This document shows, piece by piece, positions 1 to 8,556 of a stretch of DNA of 64,000 bases (positions within the stretch are counted from its first letter, which is position 1; every line of letters begins with the position of its first letter). The notes beneath the pieces were generated by a model. That model did not search any database. It was not told where the DNA came from and saw only the letters and a program-made list of their open reading frames with translations. The translations under genes and the position numbers were made by a program. This DNA comes from Klebsiella spallanzanii (GTDB taxonomy: Bacteria > Pseudomonadota > Gammaproteobacteria > Enterobacterales > Enterobacteriaceae). The stretch covers positions 1-64,000 of the forward strand of contig NZ_CABGGS010000047.1 in the NCBI RefSeq assembly GCF_902158555.1, read 5' to 3'.

Positions 1-1
1 T

Positions 2-319
2 TCTCTGGATGACTTTGGATCGGGATACAGCAACATTAATTACCTGCGACAAATCCCGATGGACATCATCAAGCTTGACCGCTCTATTGTGAGTAAGGTT
101 GCTCACGACAAGGCAAGCCGCATCATTGTTCGCAACATTATCACCCTCCTCAAGCAACTCGACTATATCGTTCTGGCCGAAGGAGTCGAGGAAGCCAGTA
201 CTGTTGATATTTTAAGAAAGCTGGGCTGCGATGAAGTTCAGGGCTATTTTTTTGCCAAACCAATGACCCCCGATGTTTTTGAAACCTGGTATCATGGTAA
301 AGACAATGCCTTAAAATGA
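2..319 (+). CDS. EAL-domain protein, C-terminal end (5' truncated by window)
   Basis: The reading frame is open from the first bases of the window, so only the last 105 residues of a larger protein are seen. The piece carries late motifs of the EAL cyclic-di-GMP phosphodiesterase fold: DDFGSG near its start, then a KLD strand, the EGVE motif and QGYFFAKPM close to the C-terminus. EAL proteins hydrolyse c-di-GMP and so control motility and biofilm formation. The catalytic ExL motif and any sensory or GGDEF domain lie outside the window, so activity cannot be judged. An internal ATG at 59 is not the true start, because homology extends upstream of it. Confidence 0.9.
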   Translation, partial: SLDDFGSGYSNINYLRQIPMDIIKLDRSIVSKVAHDKASRIIVRNIITLLKQLDYIVLAEGVEEASTVDILRKLGCDEVQGYFFAKPMTPDVFETWYHGKDNALK

Positions 320-599
320 GCGAGCATTAAGTAAATACGTATGCACGCCTGCCCGTAATATATGAATAAGAAGGGAACTGGTCATCCTGACCAGCTCTCT
401 ATTGATTATCAGACACCAATGATAGTCCTGCATCCGGGTAATCATGACAAATTCTAAAGACCGCTATTCGCTCTCCACAGACCTTCAGCTCCAGGAGCTT
501 GTCCGCTGTGAGCCAAAAGCGGACAATCCTGATACTGAAATTTGAACTGTGGGGAACTCCATCATAGTGCGGCGTCGTCCTAAAACAGCAACATATCAT
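320..599. other. Intergenic region with a decayed dispersed repeat
   Basis: This gap between the EAL gene and the VOC gene holds no convincing gene. A 66-codon minus-strand frame (399-599) exists, but it runs through a repeat unit (about 487-536) that recurs in other gaps of this window: a 'gaccttcagctc' block, then 'gtccgctgtg' and 'gcggacaat'. I therefore treat the frame as a by-product of the repeat. Confidence 0.5.
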
Positions 600-1139
600 T
601 TATCGCTCAGGTATCCATGTGTCTGCTTCGCTGTCTTCAGGATAATAATAACCATTAGGTATTGATTGTAGTTCTATCAGGCTGCCCCATGGAGCCTTAA
701 AGTATACGCTGGCATTACCATCAGTATCTTCATGACGCGAATTTTCATGAATTTCCGAAAGGAACTGCCCTCCCGCTGCCCTGACTCTTTCCAACGCGTA
801 TTGTATATCGTCCACATAAAGTGAAATGTGGTTCCAGCCAAAGTCCTGTAGCCCTACCGGCTGCGCCTGTTCTCTGCTTACTATCTCAAAAAGCTCCAGA
901 TTTGGACCATTACCAATTCTCAGCAACCGCTGTTTGATAATCATTGAGCCTTCTGTCAGGCCCAACTGCCTTTCGGTATCAGCCCCTTCTCTTGGGGAAT
1001 CGCTATCGGTCAGGCCGTCATAAACAAACCTGGCATCCAATGCCTTTTGCAAAAATTCAGTTGCCTGCTGCAGGTTTGGAACCGTTAGACCCACATGATT
1101 TATGCCTCTGCTAACGGTACGTTTTTCTCTATTTATCAT
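600..1139 (-). CDS. VOC-superfamily (glyoxalase/dioxygenase fold) protein
   Basis: A 179-residue protein of the vicinal-oxygen-chelate superfamily. The first beta-alpha-beta-beta-beta unit starts with INHVGLTVPNL near residue 14. The second begins at WNHISLYVDDI and ends with FKAPWGSLIEL. The spacing of His in each module and the Glu in LIEL fit the metal-binding positions of the family. Members include glyoxalase I, ring-cleaving dioxygenases and fosfomycin- or bleomycin-resistance proteins, and the substrate cannot be told from sequence. It stands alone, transcribed leftward, with an AT-rich upstream region (1140-1346). The ribosome-binding site before the ATG is weak. Confidence 0.85.
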   Translation of the reverse strand: MINREKRTVSRGINHVGLTVPNLQQATEFLQKALDARFVYDGLTDSDSPREGADTERQLGLTEGSMIIKQRLLRIGNGPNLELFEIVSREQAQPVGLQDFGWNHISLYVDDIQYALERVRAAGGQFLSEIHENSRHEDTDGNASVYFKAPWGSLIELQSIPNGYYYPEDSEADTWIPER

Positions 1140-1346
1140 ATGTATACTCTGGTTAAAAATTTAAATGAATCAAACAGAGTTTAGTACAATTTTCATTTAA
1201 GAAACGCAATGCCTGATAATTTGTAAATTTTCTGTCGCAAAAAACATCCGTAGTTCGCTCCTTACGAACAGCTAAAGACCATAATTAATACTCGCCTTCA
1301 AATTTAAGTGACATCATGACGGCTATACATGTAAGGGCTTCAGTGT

Positions 1347-1730
1347 TTATTCAGCAATATCAGGCATAATTATTCTCCACCAATGAGGTTTCATATCTTG
1401 AAATGCATGGGATGATGGCGAAAATAAGTCGCGTTGGTTGTGGTCAAATATACCGCTCAGCAAAGCAGTTACCTGAGAGTCATCAATAGCACCGACCGAG
1501 GTCCCACACCGGGCGCAAAATGCCCTGGATGAAGCTGCTGATGAGCGGAACAGCGATGGTTCCCCCCCTTCGGCAGTCCATTCAACATCTGCGGAGTCAA
1601 ATTCAATCCATACTGCGGTCTGACAGCCAGTATGTTTCTGGCACATATCGCAGGAACAGGAATGAGGGGAAGAAGGATTTATCGCTGTGAATCTGATGAA
1701 CCCACATAAACATCCACCTGACAATTTCAT
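1347..1730 (-). CDS. GFA/CENP-V domain zinc protein
   Basis: A 127-residue protein of the GFA (glutathione-dependent formaldehyde-activating enzyme-like) family. It has an N-terminal GGCLCG motif, then CSCDMCQKHTG, and a later CARCGTSVG, which together give the two zinc sites typical of the fold. Most members have no proven catalytic activity. The name comes from a formaldehyde-glutathione adduct-forming enzyme. The start is placed at the ATG at 1730, about 10 bases after AAGGG. An upstream TTG at 1739 sits too close to that sequence. It is a single gene with no operon partners. Confidence 0.85.
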   Translation of the reverse strand: MKLSGGCLCGFIRFTAINPSSPHSCSCDMCQKHTGCQTAVWIEFDSADVEWTAEGGEPSLFRSSAASSRAFCARCGTSVGAIDDSQVTALLSGIFDHNQRDLFSPSSHAFQDMKPHWWRIIMPDIAE

Positions 1731-1883
1731 ATCTATCAAGCCCTTGTAGAATGTTCAGATAGACAAAGATAGCATCGATCACTCCTCACAGCGGAACCTC
1801 AAATCAGTCAGTTAGTCCGCTCAGTGCCAGGAGAGACGTTGCAAATTATCAGGTGCGTTAATACATGGCGCGCTGACTGGCTC

Positions 1884-2462
1884 TTACAGATTCGACTGAA
1901 CAGCCTTGAGCGTCCGTATTCGAATCCAGCCGCTTCCTGCACGTATCGCCAGCCAGTACGCGGCCATTTTTAGCTGAGTGATTCTATCCGAGCAGTAGAT
2001 GAACGTTTCAGTACATAGCTCATACTGACCTTTTTTCAGTTCCGCTACCCGATAGCGCAGTAAAAGTTTCGCGCTACCCGCCATTGCAGATGTCTGATAA
2101 TCGTTGGCATCTGGCACGTTTTCCAGACCGAAATCTGCACGCCAGAATTTTCCTCGTAAGCCGTAGCAAAGTTCAGACGATGACTTTTCCAGAAGAGTAA
2201 AGCTGTGCAGGCCAAAGCTATTAACCGCCTGATTTTGCTGACTGTGCCGTAATTTCTGTGGGAGCTGTCGCACAAACATTAATAACCGGATGACGGGATC
2301 TTGCTGAATATCGAATTCTGTAACCAGCGGCAGAATTTTTTCAGGCGAGTTCGTCTCAATGATGGCACTGTGCTTCTCATAAAACTGGAACTGAGGCAAG
2401 AAAGCGGGGACATCATACCAGCCAGCAAGCGCTTTACGGGTAACGAATCCAGGATTAACCAT
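1884..2462 (-). CDS. Uncharacterised protein, SRPBCC-like C-terminus
   Basis: A 192-residue cytoplasmic protein that I do not firmly recognise. Its C-terminal segment (YWLAIRAGSGWIRIRTL) resembles the last helix of SRPBCC/START-like small proteins, which bind hydrophobic ligands in a deep cavity. Alternating hydrophobic strands in the middle (LLRYRVAELKKG, YELCTETFIY) fit a beta-sheet grip fold. There is no signal peptide or membrane segment. The gene stands alone between two repeat-containing gaps. The family assignment is an inference from pattern only. Confidence 0.6.
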   Translation of the reverse strand: MVNPGFVTRKALAGWYDVPAFLPQFQFYEKHSAIIETNSPEKILPLVTEFDIQQDPVIRLLMFVRQLPQKLRHSQQNQAVNSFGLHSFTLLEKSSSELCYGLRGKFWRADFGLENVPDANDYQTSAMAGSAKLLLRYRVAELKKGQYELCTETFIYCSDRITQLKMAAYWLAIRAGSGWIRIRTLKAVQSNL

Positions 2463-2883
2463 ATGACTTCCTTGCTATATTTTTTTAGCTTAGCCAAAGT
2501 AACATATTCGTCTTATAAAACAAACAACTGTAAAATGTGCGAAGGGTTAGGTCAGACTTTATGATTATCCAGCCTTGATGGTTATCGTACTGCAAACGTA
2601 CTATTTTGGCATTTACAGTTTTGAATAACCAACGTCCGCTCATCGCTCAAAACGGGCCTTCAGCTTAGTCAACTCGTCCGCTTCGTGCTAAAGCTGATGC
2701 TTCTTATTTCTAAAAGTGAGCCAACACCTGATCTGGGAAACGATTCGTTTTGTGCTGATCCAACCTCGCCGTTGCCACATCGGTAGCATCTACTTTCAAG
2801 GCCAACTCGCGAAGATTTGCAAGAATAGGGCTGAATCTGGGTCTACAGTTAGTCTATCGTCCCTTTTCTAAGCCACGAACATC
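2463..2883. other. Gap with dispersed repeat copy
   Basis: There is no convincing gene in these ~420 bases. At about 2650-2700 they hold another copy of the dispersed repeat: 'ggccttcagctt', then 'ctcgtccgcttcgtgct' and 'aaagctgatgct'. The remainder shows no clear promoter or RNA structure. Confidence 0.45.
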
Positions 2884-3543
2884 ATGACCCTTTCTCTCGG
2901 AACTTACTTTCGTGCGCGCCTTCGTTTATTGGTTGCTATTCTTGCCGGGGTAATCTGCTTTTTCACCGTTCCTCCCGGGCTGGGTTATCTACAACGGCTG
3001 TTGATTAGCTGGGATATGCTGGCATGGCTGTATCTGTTCTTTATGTGGTTTCTGATGTTACGTACCGATGTTCGGGATATTCCGCGTATCGCCAGAATAC
3101 AGGACGAGAGCGCGGGGTTGGTGCTGGGTATGGTGATCCTTGGCTGTCTGGTCAGCATACTGGCGATCCTGATTGAGCTCACCTCGCTTAAGCACCTTTC
3201 CGGAACCCCGCGCGTGCTGCACCTGCTGCTAACCGGTGCCACGCTGACGGTATCCTGGGCTTTACTTCCCACCTCATTTGCCATGCATTACGCTCACCAC
3301 CACTACCTGCACCGAAGTGAAGAGGTCACGCCGATGATTTTTCCGGAAAAGCCCGGGGAACCGGGTTACTGGGACTTTCTCTATTTTTCCTTCACCATCG
3401 CCGTCGCGTCGCAAACCGCCGATGTGGCGACGGGAACCACCGAAATGCGGCAAATTACATTGCTTCATTCGGTTATCTCTTTTGTGTTCAATCTGGCGAT
3501 TCTGGGACTGTCGGTGAACGTTGGCGCGGGGTTGCTGGGCTAA
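2884..3543 (+). CDS. DUF1345 integral membrane protein
   Basis: A 219-residue inner-membrane protein with about five hydrophobic segments: roughly residues 13-33, 38-56, 77-99, 112-130 and 193-215. The conserved loop FAMHYAHHHY followed by a Tyr/Phe-rich stretch (GYWDFLYFSFTIAVASQTAD) is the hallmark of the DUF1345 family. The polar signature in the last helices suggests a channel- or transporter-like role, but no function is established. The ATG at 2884 gives the usual family length. No partner gene is adjacent. Confidence 0.85.
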   Translation: MTLSLGTYFRARLRLLVAILAGVICFFTVPPGLGYLQRLLISWDMLAWLYLFFMWFLMLRTDVRDIPRIARIQDESAGLVLGMVILGCLVSILAILIELTSLKHLSGTPRVLHLLLTGATLTVSWALLPTSFAMHYAHHHYLHRSEEVTPMIFPEKPGEPGYWDFLYFSFTIAVASQTADVATGTTEMRQITLLHSVISFVFNLAILGLSVNVGAGLLG

Positions 3544-3745
3544 ACGCCGCATCATTATTTTCATTCAGTTTTGCGAGCGTCCTTCCAGTAGCCCGTATTG
3601 CTCAGCCCCGTTAAGCGCAGTATCCTATTGTTGTACTTGCAAAATCAGGTGCCGGGATTGGAACCCTGAACTAACTTCATCGACGACATAAAAGCGAGTC
3701 AACGCAATTTCATGTCGTATGCACAGTCACCATCTCAATGGTGGG

Positions 3746-4497
3746 CTAGCGGGAGCATTGAAAGATGCGCCAGTATCGATGAATCGGTCGTTCTAACCCG
3801 TCTGGTTTAGCCACCAATGTTCGAGCCATTTCAATGATTGCTCTGCCTACTAATTCTTCTTGTAATCCTTTCCCTTTAAGCGATGACGTTCTGGATCTAC
3901 GAACCGCTCTTCCGCTTCTGAGGCATTGCTGCAGCTCTTTTTTTAATGCCCCCGGGTTTGTATAAAAAGCGTTTTATAAATCGTTTCGTGTGACACATGC
4001 ATTTCCTGATTATCCGGATAACAGCGTTTCAGCCAACCGGCGATCTGTTCCGGCGACCAGTCCTGATACATCTTCTCTACAATGATTTTACACAATGTGG
4101 GGCTTTTAATTAGCTTGCAAGGTTTTGGTCTCAGAGCATTTTCCCACGCAGCAGCATCGGCTTTTGCTGCACGGTATTGTTTGGCACCTCCGTGCCTCCT
4201 GACCTCGCGGCTAATCGTTGAGGGCGCTCTTGATAATTTGGCAGCGATGTCCCTGATACTGAGTTTTGCTACCAGTCCTCTGGATATCTCCTCTCTTTCA
4301 TCAAGCGAAAGCGCTAATCGGTGCCGCTTTCGCACGGGAGGACGGTAGCCACCTGTCTGGTGGATTGTGGGCATGATAGAAAAATGAAATCTGTCGAACA
4401 TTCTGGCGATATCAAGCAGGGAATCACCTTGCTTATATCTGTCCCAGATAATCGCCTTCTGCTCTGGCGTGTAGTTAATTCGAGTTCTTCGTTTCAT
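3746..4497 (-). pseudogene. IS30-family transposase, frameshifted and 3'-truncated
   Basis: The first 184 codons (4497 down to 3943) encode the N-terminal DNA-binding half of an IS30-family transposase: helix-turn-helix region, LSLDEREEISRGL, and APSTISREVRRHGG. The frame ends at RGH-stop. Shifting by one base at a run of five G (near 3950) restores the expected continuation, LKKELQQCLRSGR followed by RRSRTSSLKGKG. Similarity to IS30 stops there, a different sequence leads to a stop at 3746, and the DDE catalytic core is missing. A 'gcgttgcatcgacccattgaac' block near 4530-4550 may be the remaining terminal repeat. Confidence 0.85.
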
Positions 4498-4800
4498 GGC
4501 AACGTCCCCCTTGATTAAGGATAGCGTTGCATCGACCCATTGAACTCACAGCTCATAGCAGACCTTCAGCTCAACCAGCTCGTCCGTTTCCTGCCAAATA
4601 CGGAAATTAAGGTCATTTCGAACCGTTAACGGTTAACTTGCCTTCAAGTATGTTGATGATCAAATCGAGTGGAAAGATTATTTCGTTGGTATGTCTGAAC
4701 TCTCCTATTGTCCACCAGTAGCATGCCCCCAACCAAAAACCGCCACCCGTTTTCCCACTATACAGCCAAGGCCCCGCATTTATGATACCACTCAAACAGT
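4498..4800. other. IS end and repeat-containing gap
   Basis: It follows the transposase remnant and holds its possible terminal repeat (about 4525-4550) and a copy of the dispersed intergenic repeat at about 4555-4605 ('gaccttcagctcaacc', 'cagctcgtccgtttcctgcc'). A 60-codon minus-strand frame at 4613-4795 has an unusual Trp/Gly-rich sequence and no recognisable family, so I do not call it a gene. Confidence 0.4.
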
Positions 4801-4818
4801 AATGATAACTATTTGCAT
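4801..4818 (+). promoter_or_regulatory. Putative Fur box upstream of the YncE-like gene
   Basis: The sequence aatgataactatttgcat fits the 7-1-7 Fur motif (TGATAAT-n-ATTATCA) with about 11 of 14 half-site bases. It lies ~125 bases before the YncE-like start. E. coli yncE is a Fur-regulated gene, so iron repression is expected here too. This is pattern matching by eye. Confidence 0.5.
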
Positions 4819-4943
4819 CAATGTGCTATGTTAAACACGCTTAAAACAAGACTTGGTTCTCATGGCGGAAGATAAGACTCATCGCGTGGGGATAAACTGT
4901 GGCTGCGTTGAGATGCAGCATCAATACAATTTATGGAGATAAG

Positions 4944-6305
4944 ATGAGAAGAATTTCAGTCTGGTCAGTGCTGTTGGCCTCCACTATTGCGATGTCAACC
5001 GCCACAACGGCATACGCCGATAGCCAATGGGCAGCCGCCACCACTACCTTCCCTGGTAATATCCGTGCCGGGTCACGGGAAGTTCCCGTCAAGCCTGGAG
5101 ATAAAACGGTTGTAGCCATTAAGAACCTGCAGGCGGGCACGACCGTCACCATGCTCAATGGCACTGAAGTGCTGACACCAAAACCACTGACTGCCGATGA
5201 AAAAGGAAATCTCAATATTCCGCTGACCGTTCCGGCCGATGCCGCTACAGGCCTTCATCCACTCACTGTTATTACGCAAAATCCCGCGAGCGTTTCGCAG
5301 GTCATGTTGAAATTGTCCCAGATTGTCCCGCCAAAAAACACGGAGGCTTTCAGGCTACAAACAACGTCCGTCGGTGAGCGAGCTTACCAGTCGGCAGTGT
5401 CGGCTGACGGGAAGCTGTTCGTGACCTCTGCACGCGGCCCGAAGGATGGTAGCCGCCTAATGAGACTGAACGCCGGAACCCTGGCTATCGAAGCAGAGGC
5501 AACTCTACCTAAAGACAAAAAAGGTGAGCAGATTGGTGTCTTCGGCGTCGGTGTTGATAACGTCCATAATCAGGTCTGGACGACGAACACTCTTGCCGAG
5601 ACGGTGACCGTCTATGACGCAAAAACGCTTTCCGTCGTGAAGGTTTTCCCGGAGGGATCGGTCTCGCATCCACGCGATGTGGTTATTGATGAAGCCAACA
5701 ATCGGGCCTATGTCAGCGCGGCTCTGACCGGTTTTGTCGAAGTGTATGACACCAAAACGCTAGAGCACATCGGTCAGTTGGAGTTTGTGGTGGAGCGTGG
5801 CAAAAAACTGTTTAACAGTACCGATCTTACCCTCGATAGCGCTGGCGGCAAACTCTACGGCGTTAGCCGCGATACGCCATGGGTAGGCTGGATTGATCTC
5901 AAAACCGGCAAGAGTACAACGGTGAAAGTACCTCAGGCGCAGGGCGCAACCGACATCGCTCGCGATCCGCAGACTGGCCGTCTTTATGTCGCGTCCCAGG
6001 AGACGAACAATGTCGTGGTTCTTGACGCGGACGGTAAGGTACTTGCGGATACCTATATTGGTGCTGGGGGCGTATCTGTCGTCTGGGATCCGCTGACGTC
6101 GCAAGTTTTCGCGGCCACACGCGCAGGCGGCAGCGTAGCTGTGCTGAATAAGGATGGTAAACTGGTCGCTAATATCCCGATGGATAATACTCCAAACAAC
6201 CTTACCGCCGGGCCTGATGGCGCCGTTTATCTGGTATCTATGTATGGTACGACCGGGGATAAAGTTCAGACAGGCTCAGTGACGAAAATCACCGCCCAAA
6301 AATAA
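4944..6305 (+). CDS. YncE-like periplasmic beta-propeller protein
   Basis: A 453-residue exported protein. The start at 4944 follows GGAG with good spacing and opens a signal peptide (MRRISVWSVLLAST to about AYA-DSQ). An upstream in-frame ATG at 4899 would bury the signal. After a ~100-residue beta domain comes a seven-bladed propeller built from YVTN-like repeats (RAYVSAALTGFVEVYD, RLYVASQETNNVVVLD, QVFAATRAGGSVAVLN). E. coli YncE is a smaller Fur-regulated periplasmic relative encoded beside a TonB-dependent receptor. The Fur-like site upstream and the iron-uptake operon downstream suggest an iron-starvation role, but its ligand is unknown. A strong terminator follows. Confidence 0.85.
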   Translation: MRRISVWSVLLASTIAMSTATTAYADSQWAAATTTFPGNIRAGSREVPVKPGDKTVVAIKNLQAGTTVTMLNGTEVLTPKPLTADEKGNLNIPLTVPADAATGLHPLTVITQNPASVSQVMLKLSQIVPPKNTEAFRLQTTSVGERAYQSAVSADGKLFVTSARGPKDGSRLMRLNAGTLAIEAEATLPKDKKGEQIGVFGVGVDNVHNQVWTTNTLAETVTVYDAKTLSVVKVFPEGSVSHPRDVVIDEANNRAYVSAALTGFVEVYDTKTLEHIGQLEFVVERGKKLFNSTDLTLDSAGGKLYGVSRDTPWVGWIDLKTGKSTTVKVPQAQGATDIARDPQTGRLYVASQETNNVVVLDADGKVLADTYIGAGGVSVVWDPLTSQVFAATRAGGSVAVLNKDGKLVANIPMDNTPNNLTAGPDGAVYLVSMYGTTGDKVQTGSVTKITAQK

Positions 6306-6318
6306 CGGCATTATTATT

Positions 6319-6345
6319 CCCCCCAGCCGCCTGTTGGCTGGGGGG
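6319..6345 (+). terminator. Terminator-like hairpin after YncE-like gene
   Basis: A perfect 10-bp GC-rich stem (ccccccagcc / ggctgggggg) with a 7-base loop begins 13 bases after the stop codon and is followed by tatgtttt. It is the end of the YncE-like transcript. Confidence 0.75.
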
Positions 6346-6519
6346 TATGTTTTCAGCATATCTGAACGGTATTCACATCCTTTTACCCGAGGCACTCTGA
6401 CGCCCATCACGCTTCATACACACGAATTTACAACAATTACTCCGCGCGACAATATCTGCCGCACCAGGCTGCCCATACGCAAGTCTCCAGGAGGCAGTTT
6501 CTCGCTCATGAGGGACAAT

Positions 6520-6558
6520 CATACTCAAATCTCCCACATCACAGGAGGTTTGAGTATG
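6520..6558 (+). repeat. 15-bp inverted repeat enclosing an RBS and ATG
   Basis: The arms catactcaaatctcc (6520-6534) and ggaggtttgagtatg (6544-6558) pair at 14 of 15 positions around a 9-base loop. The right arm contains the Shine-Dalgarno sequence GGAGG and ends on the ATG of the recombinase relic at 6556. In RNA this hairpin would hide both the ribosome-binding site and the start codon. Confidence 0.7.
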
Positions 6559-6823
6559 AATATGTCACCGTGGAACAAAGATCGTGTTATTGGCCAAAAT
6601 GACCACTTCAGATATCTCATATCTGGGAGATCCGAATCAGGCTTGAACTGGAACGTAAAACGCGCGATTTGTCTCTATTCAATGTTTAGACGGCATTGCC
6701 ATTAATGGGGATGCATCGGAGTGGATTAATAAGATCACCCCATGTGGCTTCATAAAAGGCGCCAATTATCTAAAGACCCGAAGTCATGCCACGAGTCTGC
6801 CGCTGCTCACTAAAAGCGCCTGA
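6556..6823 (+). pseudogene. Tyrosine-recombinase (integrase-like) gene relic
   Basis: Only fragments remain of a small phage-integrase-type recombinase. The ATG at 6556 follows a strong RBS and opens with MSPWNKDRVIGQ-like residues. A different frame at ~6630-6690 then gives IRIRLELERKTRDLSLFNV, a characteristic early motif of these proteins. After a deletion of the central part, a third stretch at ~6713-6820 reads SEWINK, then LKTRSHATSLPLLTKSA, and ends at TGA. The catalytic R-H-R-Y core is absent. The gene is dead and probably marks an old mobile element near the iron-uptake operon. Confidence 0.65.
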
Positions 6824-6846
6824 TGAGGTGGGTTTTACTTGCTCAT

Positions 6847-6872
6847 AATTGTAATGAAAATCGTTCTCAATT
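6847..6872 (+). promoter_or_regulatory. Putative Fur box for the fecI-like operon
   Basis: The sequence aattgtaatgaaaatcgttctcaatt, about 46 bases before the sigma-factor start, matches overlapping Fur half sites (aatgaaaatcgttctcaatt). In E. coli fecI is repressed by Fur, and the same logic would apply here. Confidence 0.65.
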
Positions 6873-6917
6873 AAAATGTGATGGAAGTCACTCAACTTGA
6901 AAACCTGAGAACCTGAT

Positions 6918-7472
6918 ATGTCCGCCATTGATGCCTCATCTCCATCAGAAATCCATCAACTGTACCTGCATCATCACAGCTGGTTGCGAGGGATCCTGCG
7001 TAAACGATTAGGTAACCTCAGCGATGCCGCCGACCTGGCCCACGATGTTTTTATCCAGCTACTGCTAAAGCCCCGATGTTTTGACAGCAACGAAGGTGCG
7101 AGGGCCTATTTGAGCGTAATGGCGCATGGTATGTGCGTCGATCTGTGGCGACGCAAAGAGTTAGAAAAAGCATGGCTTAACACGATGCAACTCCGCGCCA
7201 ACACCATCGTGATTTCCACTGAACATCAAGTGTTGATACTGGAAACATTGTATGAGGTTGACACCATGCTGCGCAGCCTGCCGGAAAAAGTGCGCACCAC
7301 GTTCATTATGTCGCAGATTCAGGGGATGACTTACGCGCAAATAGCTTTGGCCTTACAGGTTTCCGAAAGAATGGTGAAAAAATACATGGCAAAAGCAATG
7401 CTTCACTGCATATTGCTGGAAGCGGAACTGTCAGACGCCACAGCGGATGTCCCGTCTGCGGGCTCTCGTTAA
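6918..7472 (+). CDS. ECF sigma factor, FecI-like
   Basis: A 184-residue extracytoplasmic-function sigma factor. The region-2 part (about residues 10-80) contains LGNLSDAADLAHDVFIQLL and the WRRKELE segment. The region-4 part (about 120-170) has LPEKVRTTFIMSQIQGMTYAQIALALQVSERMVKKYM, a helix-turn-helix for the -35 element. FecI-type factors are activated from the cell surface when a ferri-siderophore binds the cognate TonB receptor, the signal passing through FecR. The adjacent FecR-like gene and receptor with a signalling domain support that circuit. A Fur-box-like site lies just upstream. Confidence 0.92.
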   Translation: MSAIDASSPSEIHQLYLHHHSWLRGILRKRLGNLSDAADLAHDVFIQLLLKPRCFDSNEGARAYLSVMAHGMCVDLWRRKELEKAWLNTMQLRANTIVISTEHQVLILETLYEVDTMLRSLPEKVRTTFIMSQIQGMTYAQIALALQVSERMVKKYMAKAMLHCILLEAELSDATADVPSAGSR

Positions 7473-7479
7473 CGCCGCG

Positions 7480-8457
7480 ATGACAGACTCCCTCCCCCAC
7501 AAACCTGATTATCTGGCGCTGCAGCAAGCCGCAGAGTGGTATGCACAACTGCTTGAGGCCGAACCGCAGGCTGAAATCCATCAACGCTGGCGTGCCTGGC
7601 TTGACGCGTGTGAAGAGAATCGCCACGCCTGGCGTTATGTGCAAACCGTCAGCCAGCGTTTCCAACCGCTGAGTGGTGGGCTTGCTTCAGCCGCGGCAGA
7701 TACCCTACTGTTACCTTCTACGGTCATGGGGCGCCGGCGGGCCCTAAAACTGAGCGTGCTGTTCGCTTCCGGCACCTTGCTCTCATGGCTAACTTACCGC
7801 CACACGCCGCTGCGTGAATCGCTGCTTGCCGTCACCGCTGACTACCACAGCGCCACGGGCGAAATAAAACAGCTGACCCTGCAGGATGGCACGCGCCTGT
7901 GGCTGAACACCGCCAGCGCTGTTGATGTGCGCTACAATAGGCAGCTCCGGCAAATTGTCCTGATATCGGGCGATCTGTTAATCGACACCGCTCGCGATAC
8001 GCGGCCATTTTTTGTCTCAAGTGAACAAGGCCAGATGCAGGCATTGGGTACCCGTTTCAGCGTGGAACAACATGATGGCTCTACTCACCTGGCAGTTTAC
8101 AGCGGTACCGTTGAAGTTTCTGCGCAGCGTGGACACGTTGTACGCCGGGTCAATGCGGGCCAGCAGCTGGATTTTGATCGCTACGGCAAGGGGGCGTTAT
8201 CCCCTAATGCACATGTTGACGCTGGTTGGTCGCAAGGCGTATTGCAGGCGAATAACACCCCGCTTGGCGAAATTATTAAGCAGCTGGCTCGCTACCGACA
8301 CGGCTATCTGGCCTGCGACCCGAATGTTGCCGATCTGCGGGTGATGGGCGCGTTCCCGCTGGCAGACACGGACAAGTCGCTGGCGATGCTGGCACAAATT
8401 TTCCCTGTGCGCATCCACCGACGTTTTTCCTGGTGGGTGACGGTGGAAAAGCGTTGA
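7480..8457 (+). CDS. FecR-like anti-sigma/transmembrane signal transducer
   Basis: A 325-residue protein. The N-terminal cytoplasmic part is the sigma-binding DUF4880-type region (ALQQAAEWYAQLLEAEP, HQRWRAWL). A single membrane segment follows (about ALKLSVLFASGTLLSWLTY), then a periplasmic FecR domain (LTLQDGTRLWLNTASAVDVRYN, ALGTRFSVEQHDG). I place the start at 7480, eight bases after the sigma stop. An in-frame ATG at 7447 would overlap the sigma gene by 26 bases and add 11 poorly conserved residues. It conveys the receptor-occupied signal to the sigma factor. Confidence 0.9.
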   Translation: MTDSLPHKPDYLALQQAAEWYAQLLEAEPQAEIHQRWRAWLDACEENRHAWRYVQTVSQRFQPLSGGLASAAADTLLLPSTVMGRRRALKLSVLFASGTLLSWLTYRHTPLRESLLAVTADYHSATGEIKQLTLQDGTRLWLNTASAVDVRYNRQLRQIVLISGDLLIDTARDTRPFFVSSEQGQMQALGTRFSVEQHDGSTHLAVYSGTVEVSAQRGHVVRRVNAGQQLDFDRYGKGALSPNAHVDAGWSQGVLQANNTPLGEIIKQLARYRHGYLACDPNVADLRVMGAFPLADTDKSLAMLAQIFPVRIHRRFSWWVTVEKR

Positions 8458-8556
8458 CCCCCAATTTTTTGATCTTTCCGGTTCCCTTTTTACCGTTCTC
8501 CTTCGATTCACTAGAAAACCTCTTTGTTTTTCACTCTGGGTAGAAGGTAAATCGGT

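Noticed and set aside
399..599. 66-codon minus-strand gene
   Set aside because: It overlaps a dispersed repeat copy and has no RBS or known domain.
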